Of a stretch of 64,000 nucleotides of DNA, positions 46,829 to 54,789 are shown in pieces. A program made the position numbers and the translations under genes. Source of the stretch: Rhizobacter sp. OV335 (GTDB lineage: Bacteria > Pseudomonadota > Gammaproteobacteria > Burkholderiales > Burkholderiaceae_C). The notes below the pieces were generated by a model, which did no database searches, had not been told where the DNA came from, and was given only the letters and a program-made list of their open reading frames with translations. Positions within the stretch are counted from its first letter, which is position 1, and the number at the start of each line of letters is the position of its first letter. Location: assembly GCF_900142965.1 (NCBI RefSeq), contig NZ_FRCQ01000011.1, positions 1-64,000 on the forward strand, written 5' to 3'.

Positions 46829-48214
46829 TCATTTCTCCAGCGGTTTGAGCTGCTGCAACAAGGTCGGGATCAGCTCGCTGATGGTCGGGTGGATGTGCAC
46901 CGCCCGCGCGATCACGGTGTACGGCGCGTTGGCCGCCATCACGTCGAGCAGCGAATGCACGATCTCGTCGCCGTCGATGCACAGCAGCGACGCGCCGAGG
47001 ATGCGCTCGGTCTGCGCATCCACCAGCACCTTCATGAAGCCCTGCGTCTCGCCGCGCTCCTTCGCGCGGCCGACCCGCGTCATCGGCATCACGCCGACCA
47101 GCGCGTCGCGCCCGCTCGCCCGCACCTCGGCCTCGGTCATGCCGACGCGGCCGAGCGGCGGGTCGATGTAGAGCGCATACGCCGGGATGCGGTCGCTGAC
47201 GCGGCGCGGGTCGTCGTCCAGCAGGTTGGCGGCGACGATCTCGTGGTCGTTGTACGAGGTGTGCGTGAACGCGCCGCGGCCGTTGCAATCGCCCATCGCC
47301 CAGATGCCCGGCACGCTGGTGCGCAGCTGGTCGTCGACCTCGATGAAGCCGCGCGCATCGCAGGCCACGCCGGCGTGCTCGAGCCCGAGGTCATCGGTGT
47401 TCGGTCGACGGCCCACCGCCACCAGCAGGTGGCTGCCGGTGAACTCGCGCGGCCGGCCGTCCTGCGTGATGTTCAGCCGGATCGCACCCTCCGCCGTGCG
47501 CGCCAGCGAGAAATCGCGCGCCATCGTGACCACCTCGATGCCCTCGCGCTCGAGGATCGCGCGGATCTCGGCCGACACCTCGGGATCCTCGCGCGACACC
47601 AGGCGCCCGCCGTGTTCCAGCACCGTGACGCGCGCGCCGAAGCGGCGGTGCATCTGCGCGAACTCCAGCCCGATGTAGCTGCCGCCGACCACCAGCAGGT
47701 GCTCCGGCACGACGTCGAGCGACATCATCGAGGTGTTCGTCAGCACCGGCACGTCGGCGATGCCGGGCCAGTCGGGCAGCAGCGCGCGCCCACCGGTGTT
47801 GATGAAGACCTTCGGCGCCTCGAGCAGTTCGTCGCCGACCTGCACGCGCTGCGGTCCGGCGAAGCGCGCGTGGCCCCAGACCAGGCTCAGGTTCTCCATG
47901 CCGCCGAGCCACGACGACAGCGACGCCACCGACTGCGCCACCATCGCGTCCTTGCGCGCCTTCACTGCCTGCATGTCGACGCGCACCGCGCCGTCGATCA
48001 CGACGCCGTAGTCGGCCGCGCGGCGCGCCACATGCGCGGTGCGCGCGCTCGCCACCAGCGTCTTGGTCGGGATGCAGCCGTCGTTGACGCAGGTGCCGCC
48101 GAGGTGCTCGCGCTCGACCAGCGCGGTCTTCATGCCGGCGGCACACAGCTTCGCGGCGAGGAACGGGCCGGCCTGGCCGCTGCCGATCACGATGGCGTCG
48201 AATTGGCGTGTCAT
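46829..48214 (-). CDS. FAD-dependent pyridine nucleotide-disulfide oxidoreductase (mercuric reductase-like)
   Basis: A 461-residue flavoenzyme with the class I disulfide signature GGTCVNDGCIPTKT near residue 35 (both redox cysteines present), FAD-binding IGSGQAGPFLAAKL at the N-terminus, the NAD-binding GGSYIGLEFAQMHRRFG segment, and a C-terminal dimerisation domain (HIHPTISELIPTLLQQ). It lacks the N-terminal HMA domain and the vicinal C-terminal cysteines of mercuric reductase, so a different substrate is likely. The start at 48214 is preceded by GGAGG at good spacing. Confidence 0.88.
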   Translation of the reverse strand: MTRQFDAIVIGSGQAGPFLAAKLCAAGMKTALVEREHLGGTCVNDGCIPTKTLVASARTAHVARRAADYGVVIDGAVRVDMQAVKARKDAMVAQSVASLSSWLGGMENLSLVWGHARFAGPQRVQVGDELLEAPKVFINTGGRALLPDWPGIADVPVLTNTSMMSLDVVPEHLLVVGGSYIGLEFAQMHRRFGARVTVLEHGGRLVSREDPEVSAEIRAILEREGIEVVTMARDFSLARTAEGAIRLNITQDGRPREFTGSHLLVAVGRRPNTDDLGLEHAGVACDARGFIEVDDQLRTSVPGIWAMGDCNGRGAFTHTSYNDHEIVAANLLDDDPRRVSDRIPAYALYIDPPLGRVGMTEAEVRASGRDALVGVMPMTRVGRAKERGETQGFMKVLVDAQTERILGASLLCIDGDEIVHSLLDVMAANAPYTVIARAVHIHPTISELIPTLLQQLKPLEK

Positions 48215-48333
48215 CAGAATCCTCCGAGGGGTGTGTGCAACAAGCTGCCGAGCATCATGCGTCGACATGAAAGAAGCTGCACCTCGGTCGGATTCGCGAC
48301 AGGAAACTGACAGCCCTCATCACAGCAGGGCGC

Positions 48334-48362
48334 TTGACCCGCCCATGCCGGCTCCTTAGACT
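48334..48362 (+). promoter_or_regulatory. Sigma70-like promoter of the 48.5-54.8 kb gene cluster
   Basis: TTGACC at 48334-48339, a 17-bp spacer and TAGACT at 48357-48362 match sigma70 boxes (five of six and four of six). Transcription would start near 48369, about 145 bases before the first gene. An 18-bp palindrome follows immediately. Confidence 0.65.
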
Positions 48363-48376
48363 CCGCCGCCCAGGGC

Positions 48377-48394
48377 CCCCAAGAATTCTTGGGG
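48377..48394. promoter_or_regulatory. Perfect 18-bp palindrome, possible operator or leader hairpin
   Basis: CCCCAAGAATTCTTGGGG is its own reverse complement and is extended by GGG and CCC outside with one unmatched C. It lies at about +8 to +25 relative to the predicted start of the downstream cluster. A repressor site or a 5' leader hairpin would both fit; there is no T-run to make it a terminator. Confidence 0.5.
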
Positions 48395-48512
48395 CCCGCG
48401 CCAGCCGGCCGCCTGTCATGCGGCACACGACTCCCACACGGAGACGCTCCCCCCCTTCAACCGGGCCTCGGCTGCCCTTGCCGCCGAGGAACATTGCGTC
48501 TTCGAGGCCTGC

Positions 48513-49643
48513 GTGGACACGAGTCGTCATCGGCTGCTCGACAGCCAGTTCCAGCTTCACAGCGCGTTCGGCGATGCGTGGTTCTTCGACCGCATCGCGC
48601 GCTCGTACGAACCCTCGCCGATCGAGCCCTGCGCCACGCCGTCGCTCGACATCCGCGTGCACCACGCGAGCGCCGCCGAGCTGATCGACGCCGCCGCCGA
48701 CTGGCCGGCGCATGCGCGCTTCCACCGCTCGCTGAACTACCCGCACTGGAACCTCGAAGGCCCGGCCCAGCTCGATGCCGACAGCAGCACCGGCGCGATC
48801 CACCTGCCCGGCGAAGGCATGCTGTTCCGCCACGACGCGCGCCGCGCCTGCCTGGACGTGCACATCGACCCGATGCACGCGCTGCGCTCCAGCGAACTGA
48901 TCTTCCATGCGGCGCGCAACCTGACGCTGTGGCGCCGCGGCCCGCGCTTCGCACCCATGTTGCATGCGAGCGCGATCGTGCTCGACGGCGCGGCCTGGCT
49001 GTTCCTCGGCAGCAAGGGGGCCGGCAAGTCGACGCTGTTCATCGACACGGTGCTGCGGCACGGCGCGCGGCCGCTGGCCAACGACCGCGTGCTGCTCGAT
49101 GCCGAAGACGGCCGCAGCGTGTGGTCGTGGCCCAGCTACCTGTCGTACTGCGAAGGCACCATCGTCGACTACCCCGAGCTGCGGCGCATCTTCGACGCCG
49201 GCCTGCGCGACCTGCAGCGCCGCCACCTCGACGCCGGCCAGACCTGCGACCGCGCGCTGTACCGGCGCAGCTACCAGCAGCAGCACAAGCGCATCGTCGC
49301 GCCCTGCCTGCTGGCCGAGGTGCTGGGCACGCTGTACGTGCCGCGCGCGCCGCTGGCCGGCGTGGTGCGGGCCACGCTCGAACCCGGCCATGCGGCCGGC
49401 ATCACGCTGCACTCGGCCGGCAGCACCGCCGGCCTGCAGCATGCCGACATCGCCGATGCGCTGTTCCCGGCCGACGACCCCGATTTCCCGTGCTGGCACG
49501 GCGACACGCGCGGCCTCGCGCAGCGCGGCGACCCCGCCGCCGCGGCGCTCGGCTGGCTGCGTGCCGCCGGCGTCCCCTGGCTCGAGCTCACGCTCGACCC
49601 GGTCAGCGGCAAGCAGGGCCTGCGGAAACTTCTCGATCGATGA
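48513..49643 (+). CDS. HPr kinase/phosphorylase-like P-loop protein
   Basis: A 376-residue protein whose middle resembles the catalytic domain of HPr(Ser) kinase. The P-loop is FLGSKGAGKSTLF (Walker A at residues 166-174), followed by a conserved ARPLANDRVLLD segment in which an Asn replaces the first Asp of the usual DD pair. The N-terminal 150 residues (DSQFQLHSAFGDAWFFDR) look like the HprK-like proteins found in peptide-modification or exosortase-related loci rather than true HprK. A GTG start at 48513 is the sole in-frame start after a TAG at 48357, and a weak GAGG precedes it. No HPr gene is near. It is the first gene of the cluster. Confidence 0.72.
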   Translation: MDTSRHRLLDSQFQLHSAFGDAWFFDRIARSYEPSPIEPCATPSLDIRVHHASAAELIDAAADWPAHARFHRSLNYPHWNLEGPAQLDADSSTGAIHLPGEGMLFRHDARRACLDVHIDPMHALRSSELIFHAARNLTLWRRGPRFAPMLHASAIVLDGAAWLFLGSKGAGKSTLFIDTVLRHGARPLANDRVLLDAEDGRSVWSWPSYLSYCEGTIVDYPELRRIFDAGLRDLQRRHLDAGQTCDRALYRRSYQQQHKRIVAPCLLAEVLGTLYVPRAPLAGVVRATLEPGHAAGITLHSAGSTAGLQHADIADALFPADDPDFPCWHGDTRGLAQRGDPAAAALGWLRAAGVPWLELTLDPVSGKQGLRKLLDR

Positions 49644-49656
49644 AAGGGAACACAAC

Positions 49657-50658
49657 ATGACCTGCAGAGAACTGCCGCTGGACTTCAGTTTCGCCGACAC
49701 CGAGCGCAGCGCGCTGGTGCGGCGGCTCGAATCCATCCGCGTCAACCCGTACAAGGCCTACGAGGCCTTCCGCCACGAGATCCGCATGCTGGTCGCGGGC
49801 GACCCCCACGTCGCGCGGTACCGCGATTTCATGGAGGGGCGCCGCCGCGTGTCGGCCTACGAGCGGCCGTTCGTGTTCATCGAGAACTGCCCGATCGACG
49901 ACGTGCTGCCCGAGCTCGGCAATGCCGACCCGGTGGCCGACAAGCACCGGTTGAAGCGCAGCTTCGTCGCCGAGGGCTTCCTGCAGCTGCATGCCGAGGT
50001 GGCCGGCGAGCATCCGATCTCGTACCTGAACGTGAACGACGGCGATGTCTTCCAGGACATCTTCCCGAAGGAATCGCTGGGCGCCTCGCAATCGCAGAAG
50101 GCGCTCGGCCCGATCCACTTCCACAAGGACCTGGCGAACCATTTCGTGCGCCCCGACCTGGTCAACATCCTGGCGCTGCGCAGCTGCGACGACAACGAGA
50201 TCTGGACCACCTTCGTCGCCAACCGCGACGTTCTCGCGGCGCTCGACAAGAACACGCTCGCGGTGTTGCGCGAAGGGGCGTTCTACACCCCGTACGACGA
50301 CCTGTCGATGATGGGCGGCAACGTGGCGCTGGGCAAGGCGGCCGACCATGCCGTGCTGACGCGCGAGGTCGAACTGCGCTTCTTCGAGAACCGCACCGAA
50401 GGCCTGACCGATTCGGCGACCCGGGCGGTGAAGCGCCTGACCGAGGCGCTGCATGCCGTGAAGCGTCGGGTGCAGATGCGGCCCGGCGACTTCGTATCGA
50501 TCTCGAACAACCTGTCCTTGCACGGCAAGGAGATCGGCGCCGTGCGCAACGAGGCCGCGCAACGCCAGCGCTGGAGCATCAAGACGGTCAACGTCCATGC
50601 GATCGCGCCGCACGTGCCCCACCTGGTCCCGGGCAGCTCGTACCTGATCAATGGATGA
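49657..50658 (+). CDS. Clavaminate-synthase-like Fe(II)/2-oxoglutarate oxygenase
   Basis: A 333-residue oxygenase of the TauD/clavaminate synthase-like group, related to enzymes that hydroxylate free or carrier-bound amino acids (arginine, asparagine, lysine). The iron triad is visible: H156-x-D158 in GPIHFHKDLANHF and H289 in NNLSLHGKEIG; R305 in QRQRWSIKT probably binds 2-oxoglutarate. RPDLVNILALRS after the HxD motif is typical. GAAAGGGAA precedes the ATG. It is 13 bp from the kinase-like gene and overlaps the SDR gene by 8 bp. The substrate is unknown. Confidence 0.82.
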   Translation: MTCRELPLDFSFADTERSALVRRLESIRVNPYKAYEAFRHEIRMLVAGDPHVARYRDFMEGRRRVSAYERPFVFIENCPIDDVLPELGNADPVADKHRLKRSFVAEGFLQLHAEVAGEHPISYLNVNDGDVFQDIFPKESLGASQSQKALGPIHFHKDLANHFVRPDLVNILALRSCDDNEIWTTFVANRDVLAALDKNTLAVLREGAFYTPYDDLSMMGGNVALGKAADHAVLTREVELRFFENRTEGLTDSATRAVKRLTEALHAVKRRVQMRPGDFVSISNNLSLHGKEIGAVRNEAAQRQRWSIKTVNVHAIAPHVPHLVPGSSYLING

Positions 50659-51454
50659 GCGGCACCCACCCACCCGCTGGTGCGCCGTGACGGGCGCCAG
50701 CCGCGGCATCGGCCGTGCGGTCACGCAGGGGCTGCTCGCGAGCGGGTTCAGCGTCATCGGCATCGCCCGCAATGCCGCGCTGCTGGCCGAGATGGTGCGC
50801 GACTGGCCGCAGCGCTTCATCGCGCTGCCGCACGACGTCGCCCGGCCCGGCCTGCGCGCCGCCTTCGACAGGCTCGCCGCCAGCGAGCGCCTGCGGCTGC
50901 ACGACATCGAACTCGCGGTGCATTGCGCCGGTTGCGCGTTCCAGGGCGCGCCGCTCACCGACATGAGCGATGCCGACCTGCACGCCACCATCGACACCAA
51001 CGTGCTCGGGACCACGCTGGTCGTGCGCGACGTCGCCCGCCTGCTGCAGCAGCGCGGCGGCGGCACGCTGATCGTGCTCGGTTCCATCGCCGGCCACGAC
51101 GCCGCGCCGGCGATGGCCGCCTATGCCGCGAGCAAGGCCTACACGCAGCAGCTGCTGCGCTGCGTGCGCGCCGACCTGCACGGCTCGGGCGTGCGCGTCA
51201 GCTGCGTGCAGCCCGGCACCACCCGCACCGGCCTGCTCGACGGCCAGCCCGGGCTCGACGCCGCCCAGCGCTTCGAGGGCTTTGCGCCGCTCGAAGCGCA
51301 AGACCTCGCCCGCACGATCGAATGGATCCACCGTCAGCCCGCGCACGTCAACGTGCAGGAGATCAGCCTCTTCCCGGTCGCGCAAAGCCTGTACGTGCGC
51401 GGCATCCATCGCCACCCGCCCCCGGTCGACAGCCGGGCGGCATCCCTGCGTTGA
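50651..51454 (+). CDS. Short-chain dehydrogenase/reductase
   Basis: A 267-residue classical SDR. The NAD(P)-binding motif is TGASRGIG (residues 14-21), HCAGCAF corresponds to the NAG region, and the catalytic Ser145, Tyr158 and Lys162 are present (SIAGHDAAPAMAAYAASK). The arginine after the first strand (IGIARN) suggests NADP. It overlaps the oxygenase gene by 8 bp, so the two are probably made together; oxidation or reduction of the hydroxylated product is a natural guess but not shown. Confidence 0.9.
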   Translation: MDERHPPTRWCAVTGASRGIGRAVTQGLLASGFSVIGIARNAALLAEMVRDWPQRFIALPHDVARPGLRAAFDRLAASERLRLHDIELAVHCAGCAFQGAPLTDMSDADLHATIDTNVLGTTLVVRDVARLLQQRGGGTLIVLGSIAGHDAAPAMAAYAASKAYTQQLLRCVRADLHGSGVRVSCVQPGTTRTGLLDGQPGLDAAQRFEGFAPLEAQDLARTIEWIHRQPAHVNVQEISLFPVAQSLYVRGIHRHPPPVDSRAASLR

Positions 51455-51483
51455 CCCTGTCCCTCCACTCACGGCACGCCACC

Positions 51484-52542
51484 ATGTCATACACCGCCTT
51501 CACCACACCGCTCGCCACGGCCCCCCTCAGCCTGCCCTTGTCGGGCGCATCGACCGCACCGGCCGACACCACCGGCATCGACAGCGAAATGCTCCAGGTC
51601 GCCAGGCTGCTCTGGCCCAGCCCGCAGTCGATCGAGCCGGTCGCCGGCGGCCTGTTCAACCGCGTGCTGAAGGTGACCTCGCCGGCCGGCACGCACTACC
51701 TGAAGCGCTTCACCGAAGTGGCCTTGTCGGGCGATTTCCCGCCGTTGCCGACCCGTGCCGCGCAGCGCTGCCTCGTCGCCTGCAGCTGGCACGACCTGGC
51801 GTCGCGCGCCTGCGCGCCGCAGGCCGCCGCCCGGCCGCTGAACGTGCCGGCGCTGCTCGCGATACAGAGCGAATACGACATCGTCGCGATGGACGCCGCG
51901 GCCGGCGCGCCGCTGTACGAGCGCCTGCAGGCCACCAGCAGCGAGGCAGCCGCGCTCGAGGTGCCGCTGCGGTCGATCGCGCGCTGGCTGGGCCGGCTGC
52001 ATTCGCTGCCACTGCAGCCGCGCAACCACCTGCTCGCCGCGAGCCGGCCGTTCAAGGCCTTCAAGATCGAGCTGCAATACGTCCGCCTGGTCGACGAACT
52101 GCCGCCGCCGCTGCACCGCGATGCGCTGGCGTTCATCCACGACTACCTGGCGCTCGAAGCCGAGCCGGTGCACGGCGACCTGAACTCGCGCAACCTGCTG
52201 GTCGACGGCAACAACGTGGTGTCGGTGATCGACTTCGAGCAGGGCCACTTCGGCGAAGGCAGCTACGACCTCGCCTACCTGCTCAGCGAGTACGCGATCC
52301 GCGCGCTGCACCAAGACCGCGACCCGCTGCCGATCGTCGCCCGCGCCTGGGATCACTACGGCAGCGCCAGGCTGCCGGCCGACCCGGCGGCCTGGCAGCG
52401 GCGCCTGCACCTGCACCTGGCCTTCCAGTGCCTGTACCGGCTGGTCGGCCCGACGCGCGCCGTCTGGACCGGCCACCTCGACGAGGCCGCCGGCCGGCGC
52501 GTGCGCGAATGGAGCCTGGGCGTGCTGGAGCGCCTGCTGTGA
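51484..52542 (+). CDS. Aminoglycoside phosphotransferase-fold kinase
   Basis: A 352-residue kinase of the APH/choline kinase fold. The catalytic loop is PVHGDLNSRNLLVDG (His230-Gly-Asp232, Asn237), the metal Asp250 is in VSVIDFEQGHFGEGSYDLAYLL, and the ATP lysine is probably Lys74 in HYLKRFTE. The first 35 residues are Ala/Thr/Pro-rich and likely disordered. It phosphorylates a hydroxyl of a small molecule; members include antibiotic-modifying, choline, homoserine and methylthioribose kinases, and this one is not assignable. It begins 29 bp after the SDR. Confidence 0.85.
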   Translation: MSYTAFTTPLATAPLSLPLSGASTAPADTTGIDSEMLQVARLLWPSPQSIEPVAGGLFNRVLKVTSPAGTHYLKRFTEVALSGDFPPLPTRAAQRCLVACSWHDLASRACAPQAAARPLNVPALLAIQSEYDIVAMDAAAGAPLYERLQATSSEAAALEVPLRSIARWLGRLHSLPLQPRNHLLAASRPFKAFKIELQYVRLVDELPPPLHRDALAFIHDYLALEAEPVHGDLNSRNLLVDGNNVVSVIDFEQGHFGEGSYDLAYLLSEYAIRALHQDRDPLPIVARAWDHYGSARLPADPAAWQRRLHLHLAFQCLYRLVGPTRAVWTGHLDEAAGRRVREWSLGVLERLL

Positions 52543-53795
52543 CCCGCACCGGGCAAGGCTTGCGAGATTGGCGAACGTGGCATCTGCCGCTCGGCTACAT
52601 CGGCTTCTTCCTGCCGGCCGGTGTGCTGCTGGGCTACCTGCCACCCTTCCTGCGCGACAAGGGGCTGGCCCCCGACGAGGTCGGCTGGATCTTCAGCGCG
52701 GTGTTCGGCGTCAAGCTGCTGACCGGGCCGATGCTCGCCTGGTGGGCCGATGCGTCGCGGCGCCAGTCGCACCTGCTGTGGATGGCGGCCTGGGCCGGCC
52801 TGGCCGCCGTCTGGCTGCTGGCCAGCTCGACGCACTTCGGCGGGCTGCTGCTCGGCGTGGTCGTCATCGCTGCGTGCCGCAACTATTTCCAGAGCCTGCT
52901 GGAGGCCCTCGCGACCCGGCTGCGCGGTGCCGGCGGCGGCGTGCGCTATGGGTCGATGCGGGCGCTCGGCTCGGCCTCGGTGTGCGCCGGCGTGCTGCTG
53001 TTCGGCGGCCTGTGGTCGGCCGGCCCGGCGTGGCAGCAGGCCGCGCTGCCGCTGCTGGTGCTGGTGTCGGCGCTGGTGCTGCTCTTCAGCCTGCGCGGGA
53101 TGCAATCGGCCGTGCAGGCGATGTTGCAAGCGACGGTGCAGGGCGGGCCGCAGACGCAGTCGCCGGCTGCCGCGCAGCACCCCGCCGCAAGGTCAGCGCG
53201 CACGCCGCCCTCGCTCGCGACCCGCAGCGGCCTGCTGCTGCTGGCGGGCGCCACGCTGCTGATCGGCGCCAACGGCGTGTTCTACGGCAGCGCGACGCTG
53301 CTGCTGCAACAGCGCGGCGCCGGGGGCCCGGCCATCGCCGCGCTGTGGTGCGCCGCGTTCGGCGTCGAAGCGCTCGGCTTCGCCGCCTTCGACCGCCTGC
53401 GCGCCCGCTGGGGCAACGCCCGGGTGTTCGGCGTGATCGTCATGCTGTCGCTGCTGCGCTGGTCGCTGCTCGCGGCCGACGGCGCGCTGCCGTGGATGCT
53501 GGCGGGTTTCGTGCTGCACGTCGCATCGTTCTCGTGGATGCACGCACTGTGCGCGCTGTGGGTCCGCGACCTGAGCCCGAGCCGTTACGCCATCACCGGG
53601 CAGGCGATCTACACCGCCTGCGCGCACGGCATCGGCTTGGCCGGCGCCGCCTGGTTCGCCAGCCGCGCGCTGCCGACCTGGGGCGCCGGCGTGTACGGGC
53701 TGGCGGCCACGATGACCGCTGGCGGCGCGCTGGTGATCGCGACGCGCGCGGCGCTGGCCGAGCGTGCACGCGTGAGCGCGGTGCTGCAGGCCTGA
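52539..53795 (+). CDS. MFS transporter (MFS_1-like)
   Basis: A 418-residue major facilitator with about twelve membrane helices and a central Gln/Ala/Pro-rich loop near residues 190-230. The N-terminal GYIGFFLPAGVLLGYLPPFLRDKGLAP and the DEVGWIFSAVFGVKLLTGPML segment resemble the MFS_1-like group that includes sugar and phenylpropionate carriers. The GTG start overlaps the kinase stop in a GTGA. It is well placed to export or import the cluster's small molecule. Confidence 0.88.
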   Translation: MTRTGQGLRDWRTWHLPLGYIGFFLPAGVLLGYLPPFLRDKGLAPDEVGWIFSAVFGVKLLTGPMLAWWADASRRQSHLLWMAAWAGLAAVWLLASSTHFGGLLLGVVVIAACRNYFQSLLEALATRLRGAGGGVRYGSMRALGSASVCAGVLLFGGLWSAGPAWQQAALPLLVLVSALVLLFSLRGMQSAVQAMLQATVQGGPQTQSPAAAQHPAARSARTPPSLATRSGLLLLAGATLLIGANGVFYGSATLLLQQRGAGGPAIAALWCAAFGVEALGFAAFDRLRARWGNARVFGVIVMLSLLRWSLLAADGALPWMLAGFVLHVASFSWMHALCALWVRDLSPSRYAITGQAIYTACAHGIGLAGAAWFASRALPTWGAGVYGLAATMTAGGALVIATRAALAERARVSAVLQA

Positions 53796-53862
53796 CACCA
53801 CGCCGCCAGCGGCCCCCGCTCCTGCCGTTCGCCCTGCCCGTCATCCCCACGAGAAGCCCCAA

Positions 53863-54789
53863 ATGAGAGATTGCGCGCAACTCGCCGCACGGCTGTCGCA
53901 GGCCACGCTCCAGCACTGCCCGCATGCGCTGGCGGTCGCGCTCGGCGGCTCGCAGGCCAGCGGCCGTCATGACGACCAGTCCGACCTCGACCTCGTCGTG
54001 CTGCTGGCCGAGGGGGCCTTGATCGACGGCGCCCGGCAGGTCGCCGCCGCGCTGCTGCCGCTGGTCGCCGAGCCGGTGCAGCTGGTGGGCGGTCCGAGCT
54101 GGAAAGAAGGCTTCGGCTGCCGCACCTCGGTGCTGTACGCCGACGGCTTCAAGCTCGAACTCTTCGTCGTGACGCCCGACACGCTGCCGGTCGTCGAGCG
54201 CGTGCTGCGCTGGCAGCCGCTGTGGGGCTCCAGGCACCTGATGCCGCTCCAGGCGGCGGTGGCTCGCCAGCTGACGAACGACCGCATCGCGGCACGCGCC
54301 CAGTTCGACGTCGGTTATGCCCACATGTCGATCTGCCGCCACCTGTCGCGCGGCGAGCTGTTCGCGGCGCGCCACGTGCTGGCCAGCCTGGTCGCGATCG
54401 CGCTCGCGCTGCGCCTGTTCCAGCTGGGCCGCGCCTACGACCCGGTCGCGAGCGTCAAGCGCATCGTGCGCGAAGGCCTCGACAGCGACCGCGTGGTGCG
54501 CGAGATCGACAGCGCCTCGACCCACCTCGGCGGCAACGCGCTGCAACTGGCCGCGGCGCTGCACGCGCTGCGGCGTGTCTGCTGGGCGGTGCTGCGCGAC
54601 CTGCCCGAGCGCAGCAAGGGCACCTGCGCGGCGCAGCAGCACCTGGAACAGATCGCCGCAGCCCCCGAGCGCTGGATGGAAACCAGCGCCGGCGCGGTCG
54701 CGGCGCGCGAGTACGTCTCGGAACCGGCGCCGCTCTCGTCAGAAGTGAATGCCGCGCATCATCTGCTGCAAGGCCATCGCCTCGGGTGA
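53863..54789 (+). CDS. MNT-type nucleotidyltransferase
   Basis: A 308-residue protein of the polymerase-beta-like minimal nucleotidyltransferase fold. The active site is complete: GGS (residues 28-30), DLDL giving Asp41 and Asp43, and Glu99 in the FKLELFVV strand. The rest is helical, like the C-domain of aminoglycoside nucleotidyltransferases. It may transfer a nucleotide to a small molecule or protein. The last 17 residues are read from sequence that is antisense to the 3' end of the acyl-CoA reductase gene (51-bp overlap). It starts 67 bp after the MFS gene, with AAGCCCCAA before the ATG and no strong Shine-Dalgarno site. Confidence 0.82.
   Translation: MRDCAQLAARLSQATLQHCPHALAVALGGSQASGRHDDQSDLDLVVLLAEGALIDGARQVAAALLPLVAEPVQLVGGPSWKEGFGCRTSVLYADGFKLELFVVTPDTLPVVERVLRWQPLWGSRHLMPLQAAVARQLTNDRIAARAQFDVGYAHMSICRHLSRGELFAARHVLASLVAIALALRLFQLGRAYDPVASVKRIVREGLDSDRVVREIDSASTHLGGNALQLAAALHALRRVCWAVLRDLPERSKGTCAAQQHLEQIAAAPERWMETSAGAVAAREYVSEPAPLSSEVNAAHHLLQGHRLG

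Noticed and set aside
46829-48214. The flavoenzyme as mercuric reductase MerA
   Set aside because: It lacks the N-terminal metal-binding domain and the C-terminal cysteine pair, and no mer genes are adjacent.
48377-48394. The palindrome as a terminator of the upstream gene
   Set aside because: The upstream gene runs the other way, there is no T-run, and a promoter ends 14 bp before it. An operator or leader hairpin fits better.
48418-48684. A small Arg/Ser/Pro-rich frame before the HPr-kinase-like gene as a precursor peptide
   Set aside because: It overlaps the kinase gene in another phase, has no Shine-Dalgarno sequence and no leader-core pattern.
51123-53795. One long fused SDR-kinase-MFS reading frame
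   Set aside because: Before 52539 this frame is Arg/Pro/Ala-rich and lies over the SDR and kinase genes in another phase. Membrane helices start only after the GTG at 52539.
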